Shown piece after piece: positions 1 through 7,101 of a DNA stretch of 12,374 bases. The notes beneath the pieces are model-generated. The model was not told the origin of the DNA. It was given only the letters and a program-made list of their open reading frames with translations, and made no database searches. The position numbers were made by a program, and so were the translations under genes. This DNA is from Oscillospiraceae bacterium. Lineage in GTDB: Bacteria; Bacillota; Clostridia; Oscillospirales; Ruminococcaceae. The stretch is from assembly GCA_029005335.1 (NCBI GenBank), contig JAQXFT010000111.1:1-12374 (forward strand), read 5' to 3'. Numbering within the stretch: the first letter of the stretch is position 1; each line of letters opens with the position of its first letter.

Positions 1-245
1 TTGCAGAAATCAGTAAGAAAAGCTGGATATTTCTGATTTTGTCAGGATTGGCAACGGGAGCTTCCTGGCTTTGCTACTATAAAGCTTTGCAGGTGGGAGA
101 AGCATCAAAGGTTGTTCCGATTGATAAACTGAGCGTTGTCCTTACTCTGATACTTGCATTTTTATTTCTGCATGAGGAATTTACGTTAAAATCACTGACA
201 GGCTGTATTCTGATTGGTATCGGAACACTTATAATGGTTATGTAA
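1..245 (+). CDS. EamA-family (drug/metabolite) transporter, 3' end only
   Basis: This is the C-terminal part of a membrane transporter of the DMT superfamily. The reading frame is open from base 3, so the gene begins upstream of the window; about 80 residues are visible. Three hydrophobic segments can be seen: WIFLILSGLATGASWLCYY, then one around VLTLILAFLFL, and a last one ending in GTLIMVM. The signature pattern of the EamA C-terminal half is clear: a Tyr-Lys-Ala-Leu stretch (YYKALQVGEASKVVPIDKL), then a membrane helix, then HEEF and a final helix. From memory, this matches the short single-EamA-domain proteins of about 140 residues rather than the tandem 300-residue type, but the missing 5' end prevents certainty. 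The substrate cannot be deduced. It ends in a bidirectional terminator shared with the convergent hydrolase gene. Confidence 0.85.
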   Translation, partial: AEISKKSWIFLILSGLATGASWLCYYKALQVGEASKVVPIDKLSVVLTLILAFLFLHEEFTLKSLTGCILIGIGTLIMVM

Positions 246-299
246 AAATTACCCCCCCTTTTTCGGAATCGATATCCGTTAAAGGGGGAATTTTATATT
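246..299. terminator. Bidirectional intrinsic terminator between convergent genes
   Basis: CCCCCTTT at 254-261 pairs with AAAGGGGG at 281-288, and an inner CGGA/TCCG stem (264-267 with 275-278) continues the hairpin after a small TT/TT internal loop. A T-rich run (291-299) follows on the plus strand, and AAAAATT at 246-250 gives a T-rich tail on the minus strand. It should end the EamA transporter transcript rightward and the hydrolase transcript leftward. Confidence 0.85.
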
Positions 300-300
300 A

Positions 301-825
301 TTACGCTTTTAATGATGATATAGTCTCAGTGAAAAAATCTTTAAGAGGAAGCGTTGCACCGGAATGTTTTCCGTCGGGAATAACCTTACAGCGTTCATTG
401 CCGAGAAGCTTTCCTGTAAAATCATGGCTGTCGATTATTTCATCATTTTCGCCTATGATTGCGGAAACCTTATTGACATTGATATCTGAAAGTATTCCGA
501 AAGCGGAAATAAAGCCTTTTATATCGCCTTTGTATCCCAGTCGTGGGAGATGGAGAAACGGCATAAGGCAGGGATTTATAAGCATAGCATATATATTCAG
601 CTTTGCTGAAAGAACCGAAGCATAGAATCCGCCAAGACTTGTACCGCAGATTACCTCCGGAGAATATATTCGGATAATATTTTCAAGGTATTCAAGTATT
701 TCTTCGGGTGTCTGTGAATCATAGTCAATATATGGTGAAATTACCTCACAGCCGAGCTGTTTGAGAACTTTTCCGGCGGAATTTTCAGCACAGCCGTGAT
801 AACCGTGAATATTTAAAATCTTCAT
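301..825 (-). CDS. YqiA/RBBP9-like small alpha/beta hydrolase (putative esterase)
   Basis: A 174-residue cytoplasmic protein with a compact alpha/beta hydrolase fold like the YqiA/YcfP (UPF0227) esterases. It opens with a beta strand and the oxyanion-type motif HGYHG (residues 7-11). The nucleophile elbow is GTSLGG with Ser63, the likely acid is Asp128 in GENDE, and the likely base is His154 in DGKHS, so the catalytic triad appears complete and in the usual order. The length fits this small family, which lacks a large cap domain. There is no signal peptide. The gene has its own ribosome binding site (GAAAGGAA) and lies 63 nt downstream of the Rrf2 regulator on the same strand, with no clear terminator between them, so the two are probably co-transcribed. 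The physiological substrate is unknown; related E. coli enzymes cleave short acyl and thioester model substrates. Confidence 0.8.
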   Translation of the reverse strand: MKILNIHGYHGCAENSAGKVLKQLGCEVISPYIDYDSQTPEEILEYLENIIRIYSPEVICGTSLGGFYASVLSAKLNIYAMLINPCLMPFLHLPRLGYKGDIKGFISAFGILSDINVNKVSAIIGENDEIIDSHDFTGKLLGNERCKVIPDGKHSGATLPLKDFFTETISSLKA

Positions 826-888
826 AAAATCTGATTCCTTTCAATTTAACAGAAAAGATATTTATCGGAATTTCTGATTATACAGGAT

Positions 889-1326
889 TCATATGCAATA
901 GTCATCTCCTTTTGAATTGTTATTGTGGTCGATAATATCCTGAAGAGTAATGTTGTCGAGATATTCAGTAACGGTTTTATAAAGGCCTTTCCAGATATAA
1001 AGAGTGGAGCAGGATTCAGCTCTCGGGCATTCGTTAGGTTCATATTCAAGGCAGGCTATCGGAGCGAGAGAACCTTCCGTAGCTCTTAAAACATCGCCGA
1101 CCGTAAGCTTATCCGGAGATTTTATCAGGGCATATCCGCCTTTATTGCCTCTGTTTGTACGGAGGATACCGCTTTTATTAAGCATGGGTACAATCTGCTC
1201 AAGATACTTTTTAGATATATTCTGACGTTCTGCAATATCCTTTAAAGATACAAATTCTCCGGAGGGATATTCAGCAAGCTCCGTAAGCATACGCAGAGCA
1301 TATCTGCCTTTGGTTGAAATTTTCAT
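889..1326 (-). CDS. Rrf2-family transcriptional regulator with Fe-S type cysteines (IscR-like)
   Basis: A 145-residue regulator of the Rrf2 family. The N-terminus (MKISTKGRYALRML) and the winged helix-turn-helix through about residue 65, including ISKKYLEQI and the wing GNKGGYAL, are typical. The C-terminal half carries Cys92, Cys100 and Cys106, spaced C-x7-C-x5-C, close to the three cysteines by which IscR and related sensors bind an iron-sulfur cluster. Cluster binding is therefore likely, though not every Rrf2 protein with cysteines holds one. No isc/suf or cysteine-synthesis genes are nearby, so the signal and regulon are open. The start is fixed by AAAGGAG at 1335-1341 and by a consensus promoter whose spacer holds an inverted repeat, which suggests autoregulation. 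The YqiA-like hydrolase is probably its partner in the transcript. Confidence 0.9.
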   Translation of the reverse strand: MKISTKGRYALRMLTELAEYPSGEFVSLKDIAERQNISKKYLEQIVPMLNKSGILRTNRGNKGGYALIKSPDKLTVGDVLRATEGSLAPIACLEYEPNECPRAESCSTLYIWKGLYKTVTEYLDNITLQDIIDHNNNSKGDDYCI

Positions 1327-1357
1327 AGTTATTACTCCTTTCAGTATTTATATTGCT

Positions 1358-1386
1358 ATTATAACATAGGTTTAGTATGTTTTCAA
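1358..1386 (-). promoter_or_regulatory. Promoter of the Rrf2 regulator with candidate autoregulatory operator
   Basis: Read on the minus strand, the -35 box TTGAAA (1381-1386) and the perfect -10 box TATAAT (1358-1363) are separated by exactly 17 nt. The spacer region holds the inverted repeat AACATA-N7-TATGTT (1363-1381), which fills the space between the two boxes. A regulator bound there would block RNA polymerase; the Rrf2 protein encoded just downstream is the natural candidate. Confidence 0.8.
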
Positions 1387-1399
1387 GATGTAAATTATA

Positions 1400-1451
1400 T
1401 AAATTAAAAGCGTTTGCCCGAATATGTTTAAAAAATCAGGCAAACGCTTTT
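1400..1451 (-). terminator. Intrinsic terminator of pdxST
   Basis: A 13-bp stem (AAAAGCGTTTGCC at 1406-1418 with its complement at 1439-1451) encloses a 20-nt AT-rich loop. On the minus strand it is followed by a T-rich stretch (CTTTTAATTT). It begins about 12 nt past the pdxT stop, so it should end the pdxST transcript ahead of the Rrf2 promoter. A T run on the plus side makes it potentially bidirectional. Confidence 0.85.
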
Positions 1452-1462
1452 TTGGGATATTT

Positions 1463-2017
1463 TTATAGCGATAAAAATAACTGATGTATTCTCAGGTCGT
1501 CCGTCAGCTCAGGGTGAAAGGAGATACCGAGCTGATTTTTATACCTTACAGCCGTTATTTTTTCGTCAGTAATATTGAGTATCTCAACACTATCAGAAAG
1601 AATTTTTTCGATATATGGCGCGCGGATAAAACGCATAGGATAATCGGATATATTTCCGATATTTCCGGTAGCTGAGAAGCTTCCGAGCTGTCTTCCGTAA
1701 GCGTTTCTGCATACTGTAACGGGCAGAGTACTTAAAAAGGGATTATCGTTGGAAATTTTCTCAGCAAGGAGAATCAATCCCGCACACGTTCCAAGTACAG
1801 GCATACCTGCTGATATTTTTTCTTTGAGGATATCGAATAATCCAAGCTCTTTTATAAGCTTTCTCTGAGTAGTGCTTTCACCGCCGGGAAAAATAAGGCG
1901 GTCGATATTCTCGGAAAAATCATCTCTTTTGCGGATATACCTGTAATCTGCACCAAGCTTTTCGAGACATTTTCCGTGTTCAAGGAAAGCCCCCTGAACA
2001 GCTAAAATTCCGGTCAT
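1463..2017 (-). CDS. pdxT: Pyridoxal 5'-phosphate synthase, glutaminase subunit PdxT
   Basis: PdxT hydrolyses glutamine and channels the ammonia to PdxS, which builds pyridoxal 5'-phosphate from ribose 5-phosphate and glyceraldehyde 3-phosphate. The 184 residues match the family length of about 190. The class I glutaminase features are visible: the start MTGILAVQGAFLEH, the glutamine-binding GGESTT (residues 45-50), the nucleophile Cys78 in GTCAG, and the His168/Glu170 pair in FHPE completing the triad. The segment GRQLGSF (108-114) is also characteristic. It overlaps the pdxS stop by one base (TAATG), so translation is probably coupled, in keeping with the 12+12 PdxS/PdxT complex. A terminator follows directly. 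The function is clear. Confidence 0.97.
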   Translation of the reverse strand: MTGILAVQGAFLEHGKCLEKLGADYRYIRKRDDFSENIDRLIFPGGESTTQRKLIKELGLFDILKEKISAGMPVLGTCAGLILLAEKISNDNPFLSTLPVTVCRNAYGRQLGSFSATGNIGNISDYPMRFIRAPYIEKILSDSVEILNITDEKITAVRYKNQLGISFHPELTDDLRIHQLFLSL

Positions 2018-2892
2018 TATTTTCCCCTTTCAGCCATAAGGAGAGCGATTTCCTGTTCATTTATTCCGACCATAGCTTCGCCGAGGTTTTCGGAAAGCTT
2101 TGCAATCATATCGGGATTATCGTAGTTTGTAACAGCCTTTACTATTGCTTCCGCACGCTTCTGAGGGTTTCCGGATTTGAATATTCCTGAGCCTACGAAA
2201 ACGCCCTCTGCACCAAGCTGCATCATAAGAGCTGCATCGGCAGGAGTTGCAACGCCTCCGGCAGCGAAGTTTACAACCGGAAGTTTTTTATTTTCATGTA
2301 CATATTTTACAAGGTCAATTGATACCTGAAGTCTTTTAGCTTCTTCAAAGAGTTCGTCTTCTCTTCTGGAAGCAAGCTGAGCGATTTCGCTCTGAATCTT
2401 ACGCATATGTCTTACAGCCTGAATTATATCACCTGTACCGGGTTCACCCTTTGTACGAATCATTGAAGCACCTTCGGAAATTCTTCTGAGAGCTTCGCCC
2501 AAATCCTTTGAACCGCATACAAATGGGACTCTGAATTTTGTTTTATCTATATGGTATACATCATCAGCAGGGGAAAGAACTTCGCTTTCATCAATATAGT
2601 CAATTTCGATAGCCTCAAGAATCTGAGCTTCAGCGAAATGTCCGATTCTGCACTTTGCCATTACAGGAATACTTACAGCATTCTGAATACCTTTAATCAT
2701 TGCAGGGTCGCTCATTCTTGAAACACCGCCGGCAGCTCTTATATCAGCCGGAATACGTTCAAGAGCCATAACAGCACAAGCACCGGCAGCCTCAGCAATT
2801 TTAGCCTGTTCCGGTGTGGTAACGTCCATGATTACGCCGCCTTTAAGCATCTGAGCCAGTTCCTTATTAAGTTCATATCTCTCATTATTCAT
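2017..2892 (-). CDS. pdxS: Pyridoxal 5'-phosphate synthase, synthase subunit PdxS
   Basis: PdxS is the (beta/alpha)8-barrel subunit of the ribose 5-phosphate dependent PLP synthase. It condenses ribose 5-phosphate, glyceraldehyde 3-phosphate and ammonia from PdxT. With the start chosen here the protein has 291 residues, the normal size. Catalytic landmarks are present: Asp23 in VIMDV, the first Schiff-base lysine Lys80 in VMAKCRIGH, and the second lysine Lys148 in RTKGEPGTG. The phosphate-binding loops near the C-terminus (NFAAGGVATP and GVFVGSGIF) are intact. A start 14 codons further up (2934) is possible by frame, but an AGGAGG at 2901-2906 sits 8 nt from the ATG at 2892, and the protein then begins at the family's usual place. 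The gene is first in the pdxST operon and divergent from pdxR. Confidence 0.97.
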   Translation of the reverse strand: MNNERYELNKELAQMLKGGVIMDVTTPEQAKIAEAAGACAVMALERIPADIRAAGGVSRMSDPAMIKGIQNAVSIPVMAKCRIGHFAEAQILEAIEIDYIDESEVLSPADDVYHIDKTKFRVPFVCGSKDLGEALRRISEGASMIRTKGEPGTGDIIQAVRHMRKIQSEIAQLASRREDELFEEAKRLQVSIDLVKYVHENKKLPVVNFAAGGVATPADAALMMQLGAEGVFVGSGIFKSGNPQKRAEAIVKAVTNYDNPDMIAKLSENLGEAMVGINEQEIALLMAERGK

Positions 2893-2917
2893 AATATTTT
2901 CCTCCTGAAAAAAATCA

Positions 2918-2946
2918 TTGACAAATAAATGCATTTATAGTATACT
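2918..2946 (+). promoter_or_regulatory. pdxR promoter with perfect palindrome in the spacer
   Basis: The consensus -35 TTGACA (2918-2923) and -10 TATACT (2941-2946) are 17 nt apart. The spacer contains the perfect 14-bp palindrome ATAAATGCATTTAT (2925-2938), a candidate operator. It also covers the predicted pdxST transcription start, so one bound protein could act on both divergent genes. PdxR is the obvious candidate, but binding is inferred only. Confidence 0.75.
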
Positions 2947-2967
2947 TCAGATGTGGACTTATTACAA
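2939..2967 (-). promoter_or_regulatory. pdxST promoter
   Basis: On the minus strand, -35 TTGTAA (2962-2967) and -10 TATACT (2939-2944) are 17 nt apart. The -10 box overlaps that of the divergent pdxR promoter through the palindrome AGTATACT (2939-2946), so polymerase is unlikely to occupy both at once. Predicted transcription start is near 2932. Confidence 0.7.
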
Positions 2968-3011
2968 TATTCAAAATATATTTTTTTGATAATGCCAGAA
3001 AGGGAAATATT

Positions 3012-4322
3012 ATGATAACATATGAATTTGACAGGGTCAGTTCTGAACCGCTGTATGTTCAGATTTATAAAAAAATCAGAAATGACATAGAGTGCGGAAT
3101 AATAAAATCAGGGGAAAAACTACCATCTAAAAGGACTTTTGCAGGCAATCTGGGATTAAGTGTAATTACGATTGAAAATGCATATAATCAGCTTATTGCA
3201 GAGGGCTACATAAGGTCAGTTCCGAAAAAGGGATATTTTGCGGAGACGATTGAGAAAAAGAATATATCTTTAAAGCCTGACGAATATACGCCTGAATCCT
3301 TTTCCGAAGCCGGAGAAAGCGAAGAAAACAAAATGTTTCCATTTGCAATATGGGCAAAGATTATGCGAGAGGAGCTTTCATTCAATCAGGATAAACTGCT
3401 TGCAAAACCTCCGTTCGGAGGAATTCCGGAACTCAGAAAGGCGATTTCCGGACATCTTAAAAGCTTCCGGAATATAAATGCCTCTCCGGAACAGATTATA
3501 ATCGGTGCAGGAACGGAATATCTTTATATGCTTATAAATCTTCTTTTCGGGAATAATTATGTTTTTGCGGTTGAAGAGCCGGGATATTCAAAGATTGCCG
3601 ATATTTATTCGGGATATAACATAAAATGCGAGCATATTCCCGTTCTTGATGACGGAATAGATATGGATTATCTTAAGGGAATAAAGGCAGATATTATTCA
3701 TATTTCGCCGTCACATCATTTTCCGACCGGAGTTGTTACCTCAATAGGCAAGCGTTATTCTATTCTGGAATGGGTTTCCCAGTCGCCTGACAGATATATA
3801 ATTGAGGACGATTATGACAGCGAATTTCGTTTATCCGGAAAGCCGATACCGTCTCTTTACAGCATTGACGTTATGGATAAGGTGATTTATATGAATACAT
3901 TCAGCAAGAGCCTTGCCTCGACAATAAGAATAAGCTATATGGTTTTACCTGTGACTATTCTGAAGAGCTTTAAGGAAAAGCTTGGATTTTATTCGTGTGC
4001 GGTATCGACATTTGAACAGTATACGCTTGCAAGATTTATAAGCGAAGGATTTTTTGAAAAGCATATCAACAGAATGCGTACTTATTATAAGAAGTGCAGG
4101 GATAATCTTTTTGAAAGAATGAAGGAATCTGATATTTTCAGAAATTCTGTTATATCGGGGGAAAATGCGGGATTGCATTGTATCGTGAATTTTGATACTG
4201 ATTTGAGTGATGAAGAATTGCTGGAAAAGGTTACGGAGCTTGGCTTCAGAGCGTCACTTATGAAAAAGTATTATTTTGAAAGGAAGAATCATAGTATTCA
4301 TAAGCTAATCTTTTTTTATTGA
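3012..4322 (+). CDS. pdxR: PdxR, MocR/GntR-type PLP-responsive regulator of pdxST
   Basis: A 436-residue MocR-type regulator: an N-terminal GntR winged helix (about residues 1-78; SGEKLPSKRTFAGNLGLS, AEGYIRSVPKKGYF) joined by a linker to a fold-type I aminotransferase-like domain (about 105 to the end). The PLP-contact residues are present: the ISPSHHFPTG loop, Asp266 and Tyr268 in IIEDDYDSEFR, and the Schiff-base Lys299 in NTFSKSL, 33 residues after Asp266 as expected. In characterised PdxR proteins PLP is the effector and pdxST the target; some act as activators and others as repressors. Divergence from pdxST supports this role strongly. The start ATG follows AAAGGGA. The C-terminus stops soon after HKLIFFY, roughly 20 residues short of the usual final helix, at a run of seven T, so a slight truncation or frameshift is possible. 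No clear terminator separates it from putP. Confidence 0.92.
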   Translation: MITYEFDRVSSEPLYVQIYKKIRNDIECGIIKSGEKLPSKRTFAGNLGLSVITIENAYNQLIAEGYIRSVPKKGYFAETIEKKNISLKPDEYTPESFSEAGESEENKMFPFAIWAKIMREELSFNQDKLLAKPPFGGIPELRKAISGHLKSFRNINASPEQIIIGAGTEYLYMLINLLFGNNYVFAVEEPGYSKIADIYSGYNIKCEHIPVLDDGIDMDYLKGIKADIIHISPSHHFPTGVVTSIGKRYSILEWVSQSPDRYIIEDDYDSEFRLSGKPIPSLYSIDVMDKVIYMNTFSKSLASTIRISYMVLPVTILKSFKEKLGFYSCAVSTFEQYTLARFISEGFFEKHINRMRTYYKKCRDNLFERMKESDIFRNSVISGENAGLHCIVNFDTDLSDEELLEKVTELGFRASLMKKYYFERKNHSIHKLIFFY

Positions 4323-4342
4323 TATACATAATAAATCGGATA

Positions 4343-4371
4343 TTGACTAAACATGAAAAATTATGTATAAT
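4343..4371 (+). promoter_or_regulatory. putP promoter
   Basis: -35 TTGACT (4343-4348) and a perfect -10 TATAAT (4366-4371) with a 17-nt spacer lie just after the pdxR stop. A leader of roughly 65 nt leads to AAAGGAGG (4433-4440), only 3 nt from the putP ATG. I see no hairpin or clear operator in the leader. Confidence 0.8.
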
Positions 4372-4443
4372 TATAATGGGAATTTTTCTGTATGTGTCAG
4401 TCAGAACAAAATCCAGCTATTATATTTTTAAGAAAGGAGGGTA

Positions 4444-6018
4444 ATGTGTAAGGATTTTTCACATTACAATCAGAAATTTATGACACGGAATATTATTTGT
4501 ATTCTTATAACTATCGTATTGTATTTGATAATGATGATAGTTATCGGAATAAAATTTTCAAAGCAAAATAATGATGTCGGTGATTTTTATCTCGGCGGAC
4601 GAAAGCTCGGCCCCATAGTAACGGCTATGAGTGCAGAGGCTTCGGATATGAGCAGTTATCTGCTTATGGGACTTCCGGGGCTTGCATATCTCACAGGTAT
4701 TGCAGATGTGGGCTGGACGGTAATAGGACTTGCAGCAGGTACATATCTTAACTGGTTGCTTGTAGCAAAAAGGCTCAGAATATACTCTCACAGATGCGGA
4801 GCAATTACAATTCCTGATTTTTTTTCCAGAAGATATCGTGATAAAAGCAATGTGATAATGGGTATATCGGCACTTATAATTCTTATTTTCTTTATTCCCT
4901 ATACGGCATCGGGATTTTCGGCATGCGGAAAGCTTTTTAACTCACTTTTCGGATTTGATTATCATTTTGCAATGATTCTTAGTGCAGTTATAATTATTTC
5001 CTATACAAGCATAGGAGGATTCCTCGCAGCCAGTACGACAGACCTTATACAGAGTATTGCAATGACGGCAGCTCTTATAATAATAGTTCTGTTCGGAGTT
5101 GACAGGGCAGGGGGTATTGATGCAGTTATTGAAAATGCAAAGAGCCTCGAGGGATATTTTTCAATGTCATCACTTCATGACTATGAAACAGGCGGAAGCA
5201 GTTCATATGGAATTATAACAATTATATCGACTCTTGCATGGGGATTAGGTTATTTCGGAATGCCTCACATACTGCTCAGATTCATGGCTATTGAGGACTG
5301 CAACAAGATTAAGATTTCGAGAAGAATTGCTTCAGTATGGGTAGTTATATCAATGGCAATAGCTGTATTTATCGGTATAATCGGAAATGCAATGACGGCA
5401 AACGGAAGTATTAAAGCTCTTACAAACAGTGCGGATTCGGAAAAGGTTATAATGAATATGGCAATGCTTATGAGTGAAAACGGAATTATTCCGGCACTTA
5501 TTGCAGGTATCATATTTGCCGGAATACTTGCCTGTACAATGTCAACTTCGGATTCACAGCTTCTTGCAGCGTCATCAAGTATGTCTGAAAATTTCATCAA
5601 GGGAGTATTCAAGGTAAATCTTTCTGAAAAGCAGTCAATGAATATTGCAAGAATAGTTCTTCTTGTAATAGCTGGTCTTTCGATAGTAATTGCATGGAAT
5701 CCTGACAGCTCAGTATTCGGCATTGTATCATTTGCATGGGCAGGCTTCGGAGCGACATTCGGACCCGTAATGCTTGCATCACTTTTCTGGAAGCGTTCAA
5801 ACAGATACGGAGCTGTTGCCGGAATGATTTCAGGCGGAATCATGGTATTTGTATGGAAATTCTTTATAAAGACACTTGGCGGAATATGGAATATATATGA
5901 ACTTCTTCCGGCATTTATAGTTGCAACAGTATTTATAGTTGTCGTATCGCTTATTACCGGAAAGCCTGAAAAAGAAATAACAGATGAATTTGAGGCAGTA
6001 AAGAGCAGTAAGGAATAA
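4444..6018 (+). CDS. putP: Sodium/proline symporter PutP (solute:sodium symporter family)
   Basis: A 524-residue integral membrane protein of the SSS family with about 13 hydrophobic segments, the first near residues 17-37. PutP hallmarks are seen: the YLGGRKLGP lead-in, ASDMSSYLLMGLPG (Asp68 and Met69 correspond to E. coli Asp55/Met56 at the sodium site), GLGYFGMPHILLRFMAI (268-283), and TMSTSDSQLL with Ser367-Thr368 matching the second sodium-site pair. These points favour proline over sugars or pantothenate as substrate, although the exact substrate is inferred. The N-terminus has some dozen extra residues before the first helix. The ATG at 4444 has AAAGGAGG at a tight 3-nt distance; Met13 lacks a site. 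It has its own promoter behind pdxR and ends before two strong hairpins. Proline uptake here could serve nutrition or osmoprotection; no proline catabolic genes are nearby. Confidence 0.92.
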   Translation: MCKDFSHYNQKFMTRNIICILITIVLYLIMMIVIGIKFSKQNNDVGDFYLGGRKLGPIVTAMSAEASDMSSYLLMGLPGLAYLTGIADVGWTVIGLAAGTYLNWLLVAKRLRIYSHRCGAITIPDFFSRRYRDKSNVIMGISALIILIFFIPYTASGFSACGKLFNSLFGFDYHFAMILSAVIIISYTSIGGFLAASTTDLIQSIAMTAALIIIVLFGVDRAGGIDAVIENAKSLEGYFSMSSLHDYETGGSSSYGIITIISTLAWGLGYFGMPHILLRFMAIEDCNKIKISRRIASVWVVISMAIAVFIGIIGNAMTANGSIKALTNSADSEKVIMNMAMLMSENGIIPALIAGIIFAGILACTMSTSDSQLLAASSSMSENFIKGVFKVNLSEKQSMNIARIVLLVIAGLSIVIAWNPDSSVFGIVSFAWAGFGATFGPVMLASLFWKRSNRYGAVAGMISGGIMVFVWKFFIKTLGGIWNIYELLPAFIVATVFIVVVSLITGKPEKEITDEFEAVKSSKE

Positions 6019-6027
6019 TTTTCTGTC

Positions 6028-6051
6028 GTAGGGGCGACCATTGGTCGCCCG
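6028..6051. repeat. GC-rich palindromic element, probable dispersed repeat
   Basis: GGGCGACC (6032-6039) and GGTCGCCC (6043-6050) form a perfect 8-bp stem with a 3-nt loop, preceded by GTAG and followed by G. Much more GC-rich than its surroundings, it has the form of the short palindromic repeats scattered between genes in many Clostridia and other bacteria. It may also help stop transcription from putP, though no T run follows directly. Confidence 0.55.
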
Positions 6052-6077
6052 TTATTTTATGGTTTCCAGACAAGCTG

Positions 6078-6109
6078 AAACGGGCAACACTATTGATTGC
6101 CCGTTTTTT
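6078..6109 (+). terminator. Intrinsic terminator of putP
   Basis: A 10-bp stem, AAACGGGCAA (6078-6087) with TTGCCCGTTT (6097-6106), encloses a 9-nt loop and ends in six T (6104-6109). It is a good rightward terminator for putP. On the minus strand only a short TTTC follows the stem, so it may act weakly for the convergent WYL gene. The CGGGC core echoes the palindrome 30 nt upstream. Confidence 0.85.
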
Positions 6110-6132
6110 GTTTTATAAAATGCTTATCCGGA

Positions 6133-7101
6133 TTATGTGTAAAGGGATTTCATTTTTTCTGTTTCCTCTTTCATTTGCAACACGAGACTTTGCGGAGACA
6201 ATACTTTTACCCACGACCCTTGTGAAAGCAGATACATAATAATTCCCCGACCCTGATTTACTTCCGCTTCAATTATACTTTTATTGCCGTCTTTATCGAC
6301 AACCTTTGCAGTCGGAAGCCTGTCGAGGATTGCCTGAAGGGACAATCCGGAAAATTCAAAGCGTATTTTGACAGTATCTCCGGGAAACATAAACTGATTT
6401 TTTTCACGCAGGTCACCCTCATCAAAATCGTATTTTTTCTCCAGCTCAAAAGCTTCACGGTGTTCGGTAATTGCTGAGATTCTGTCGATTCTGAAATATA
6501 CCGGTTTATATTCTTTATCATCAGCCTTATATGCAATGAGATAGAAGTAATATTCGCTGAACATAACGGAGACTGGTTTTATTTTATGCTTTACTTCAGT
6601 ACGGTTCATTTTATAGTATGTTATGGTTATGGTATGTTTTTTTTCGATTGACTGAATTATTTTCCATACATTATCTATAATGCTTTTGCAGTCGGATTTT
6701 ACTTCATGGTAGTGATATACTTCTTTCCGGATAAGATTTTCCAGTGATTCTTTTTCCTGAACAGTTGTAAATTTTTTAAGCTTTGAAATCAGGGTTAAAA
6801 TTTCCTCCTTTGAAAAGCACCGGCAACCCAGTATTACTTTTACAAGTGCAAAAAGCTCCTTGTTTTTGAGAAATTCATCGCTGTTTAATATGTAAGACCT
6901 GTCCTTTTGTGAATATACGAATTCGGAATTTTGCATAAGCTCACGATGCTCCGAAAGAAAGTTCCGGATTCCGGAAATATCACGGCTTATACTCTTTGTG
7001 GATACATGGTATTCTTCTGCCAGTTTTTTTATATATATATTTTCGCCTTTTAATGCACGGAAAAATATTTCAAGAACTCTTTCATTTTTCTGGGATTCCA
7101 T
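6133..7101 (-). CDS. WYL-domain transcriptional regulator (HTH-WYL)
   Basis: A 322-residue regulator of the YafY/WYL type. The N-terminus (about 1-70) is a winged helix-turn-helix of DeoR/HTH_11 style (ENIYIKKLAEEYHVSTKSISRDISGIRNFL). A central helical region follows, then the WYL domain at about 155-225 (ITITYY, HKIKPVSVMFSEYYFYLIAYK, VYFRIDRISAI), with Phe/Tyr in place of the namesake Trp. The C-terminal extension (about 240-322; TVKIRFEF, VLSPQSLVLQMKEE) is also usual for the family. WYL domains are known or proposed to bind nucleic acid or nucleotide ligands. The start codon has only a weak ribosome binding site, but a stop codon lies two codons upstream in frame. It sits downstream of the Hsp70 operon, separated by a terminator and with its own candidate promoter, so whether it controls that operon or something else is open. 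Confidence 0.88.
   Translation of the reverse strand: MESQKNERVLEIFFRALKGENIYIKKLAEEYHVSTKSISRDISGIRNFLSEHRELMQNSEFVYSQKDRSYILNSDEFLKNKELFALVKVILGCRCFSKEEILTLISKLKKFTTVQEKESLENLIRKEVYHYHEVKSDCKSIIDNVWKIIQSIEKKHTITITYYKMNRTEVKHKIKPVSVMFSEYYFYLIAYKADDKEYKPVYFRIDRISAITEHREAFELEKKYDFDEGDLREKNQFMFPGDTVKIRFEFSGLSLQAILDRLPTAKVVDKDGNKSIIEAEVNQGRGIIMYLLSQGSWVKVLSPQSLVLQMKEETEKMKSLYT

Noticed and set aside
329..625. 98-aa plus-strand frame antisense to the hydrolase
   Set aside because: The minus-strand hydrolase has a full catalytic triad and family length; this frame has neither a recognisable domain nor expression signals.
846..1049. 67-aa minus-strand frame overlapping the Rrf2 gene
   Set aside because: It lies mostly within the well-supported Rrf2 coding region in another frame and has no ribosome binding site.
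2893..2934. 14-codon N-terminal extension of pdxS
   Set aside because: The AGGAGG at 2901-2906 would lie inside the coding region, the extension covers the predicted transcription start, and family members begin at the downstream Met.
5265..6041. 258-aa open frame on the minus strand inside putP
   Set aside because: It is fully antisense to a clear PutP coding region, has no ribosome binding site, and reads as low-complexity Ile/Thr/Ala-rich sequence produced by complementary codons of a membrane protein.
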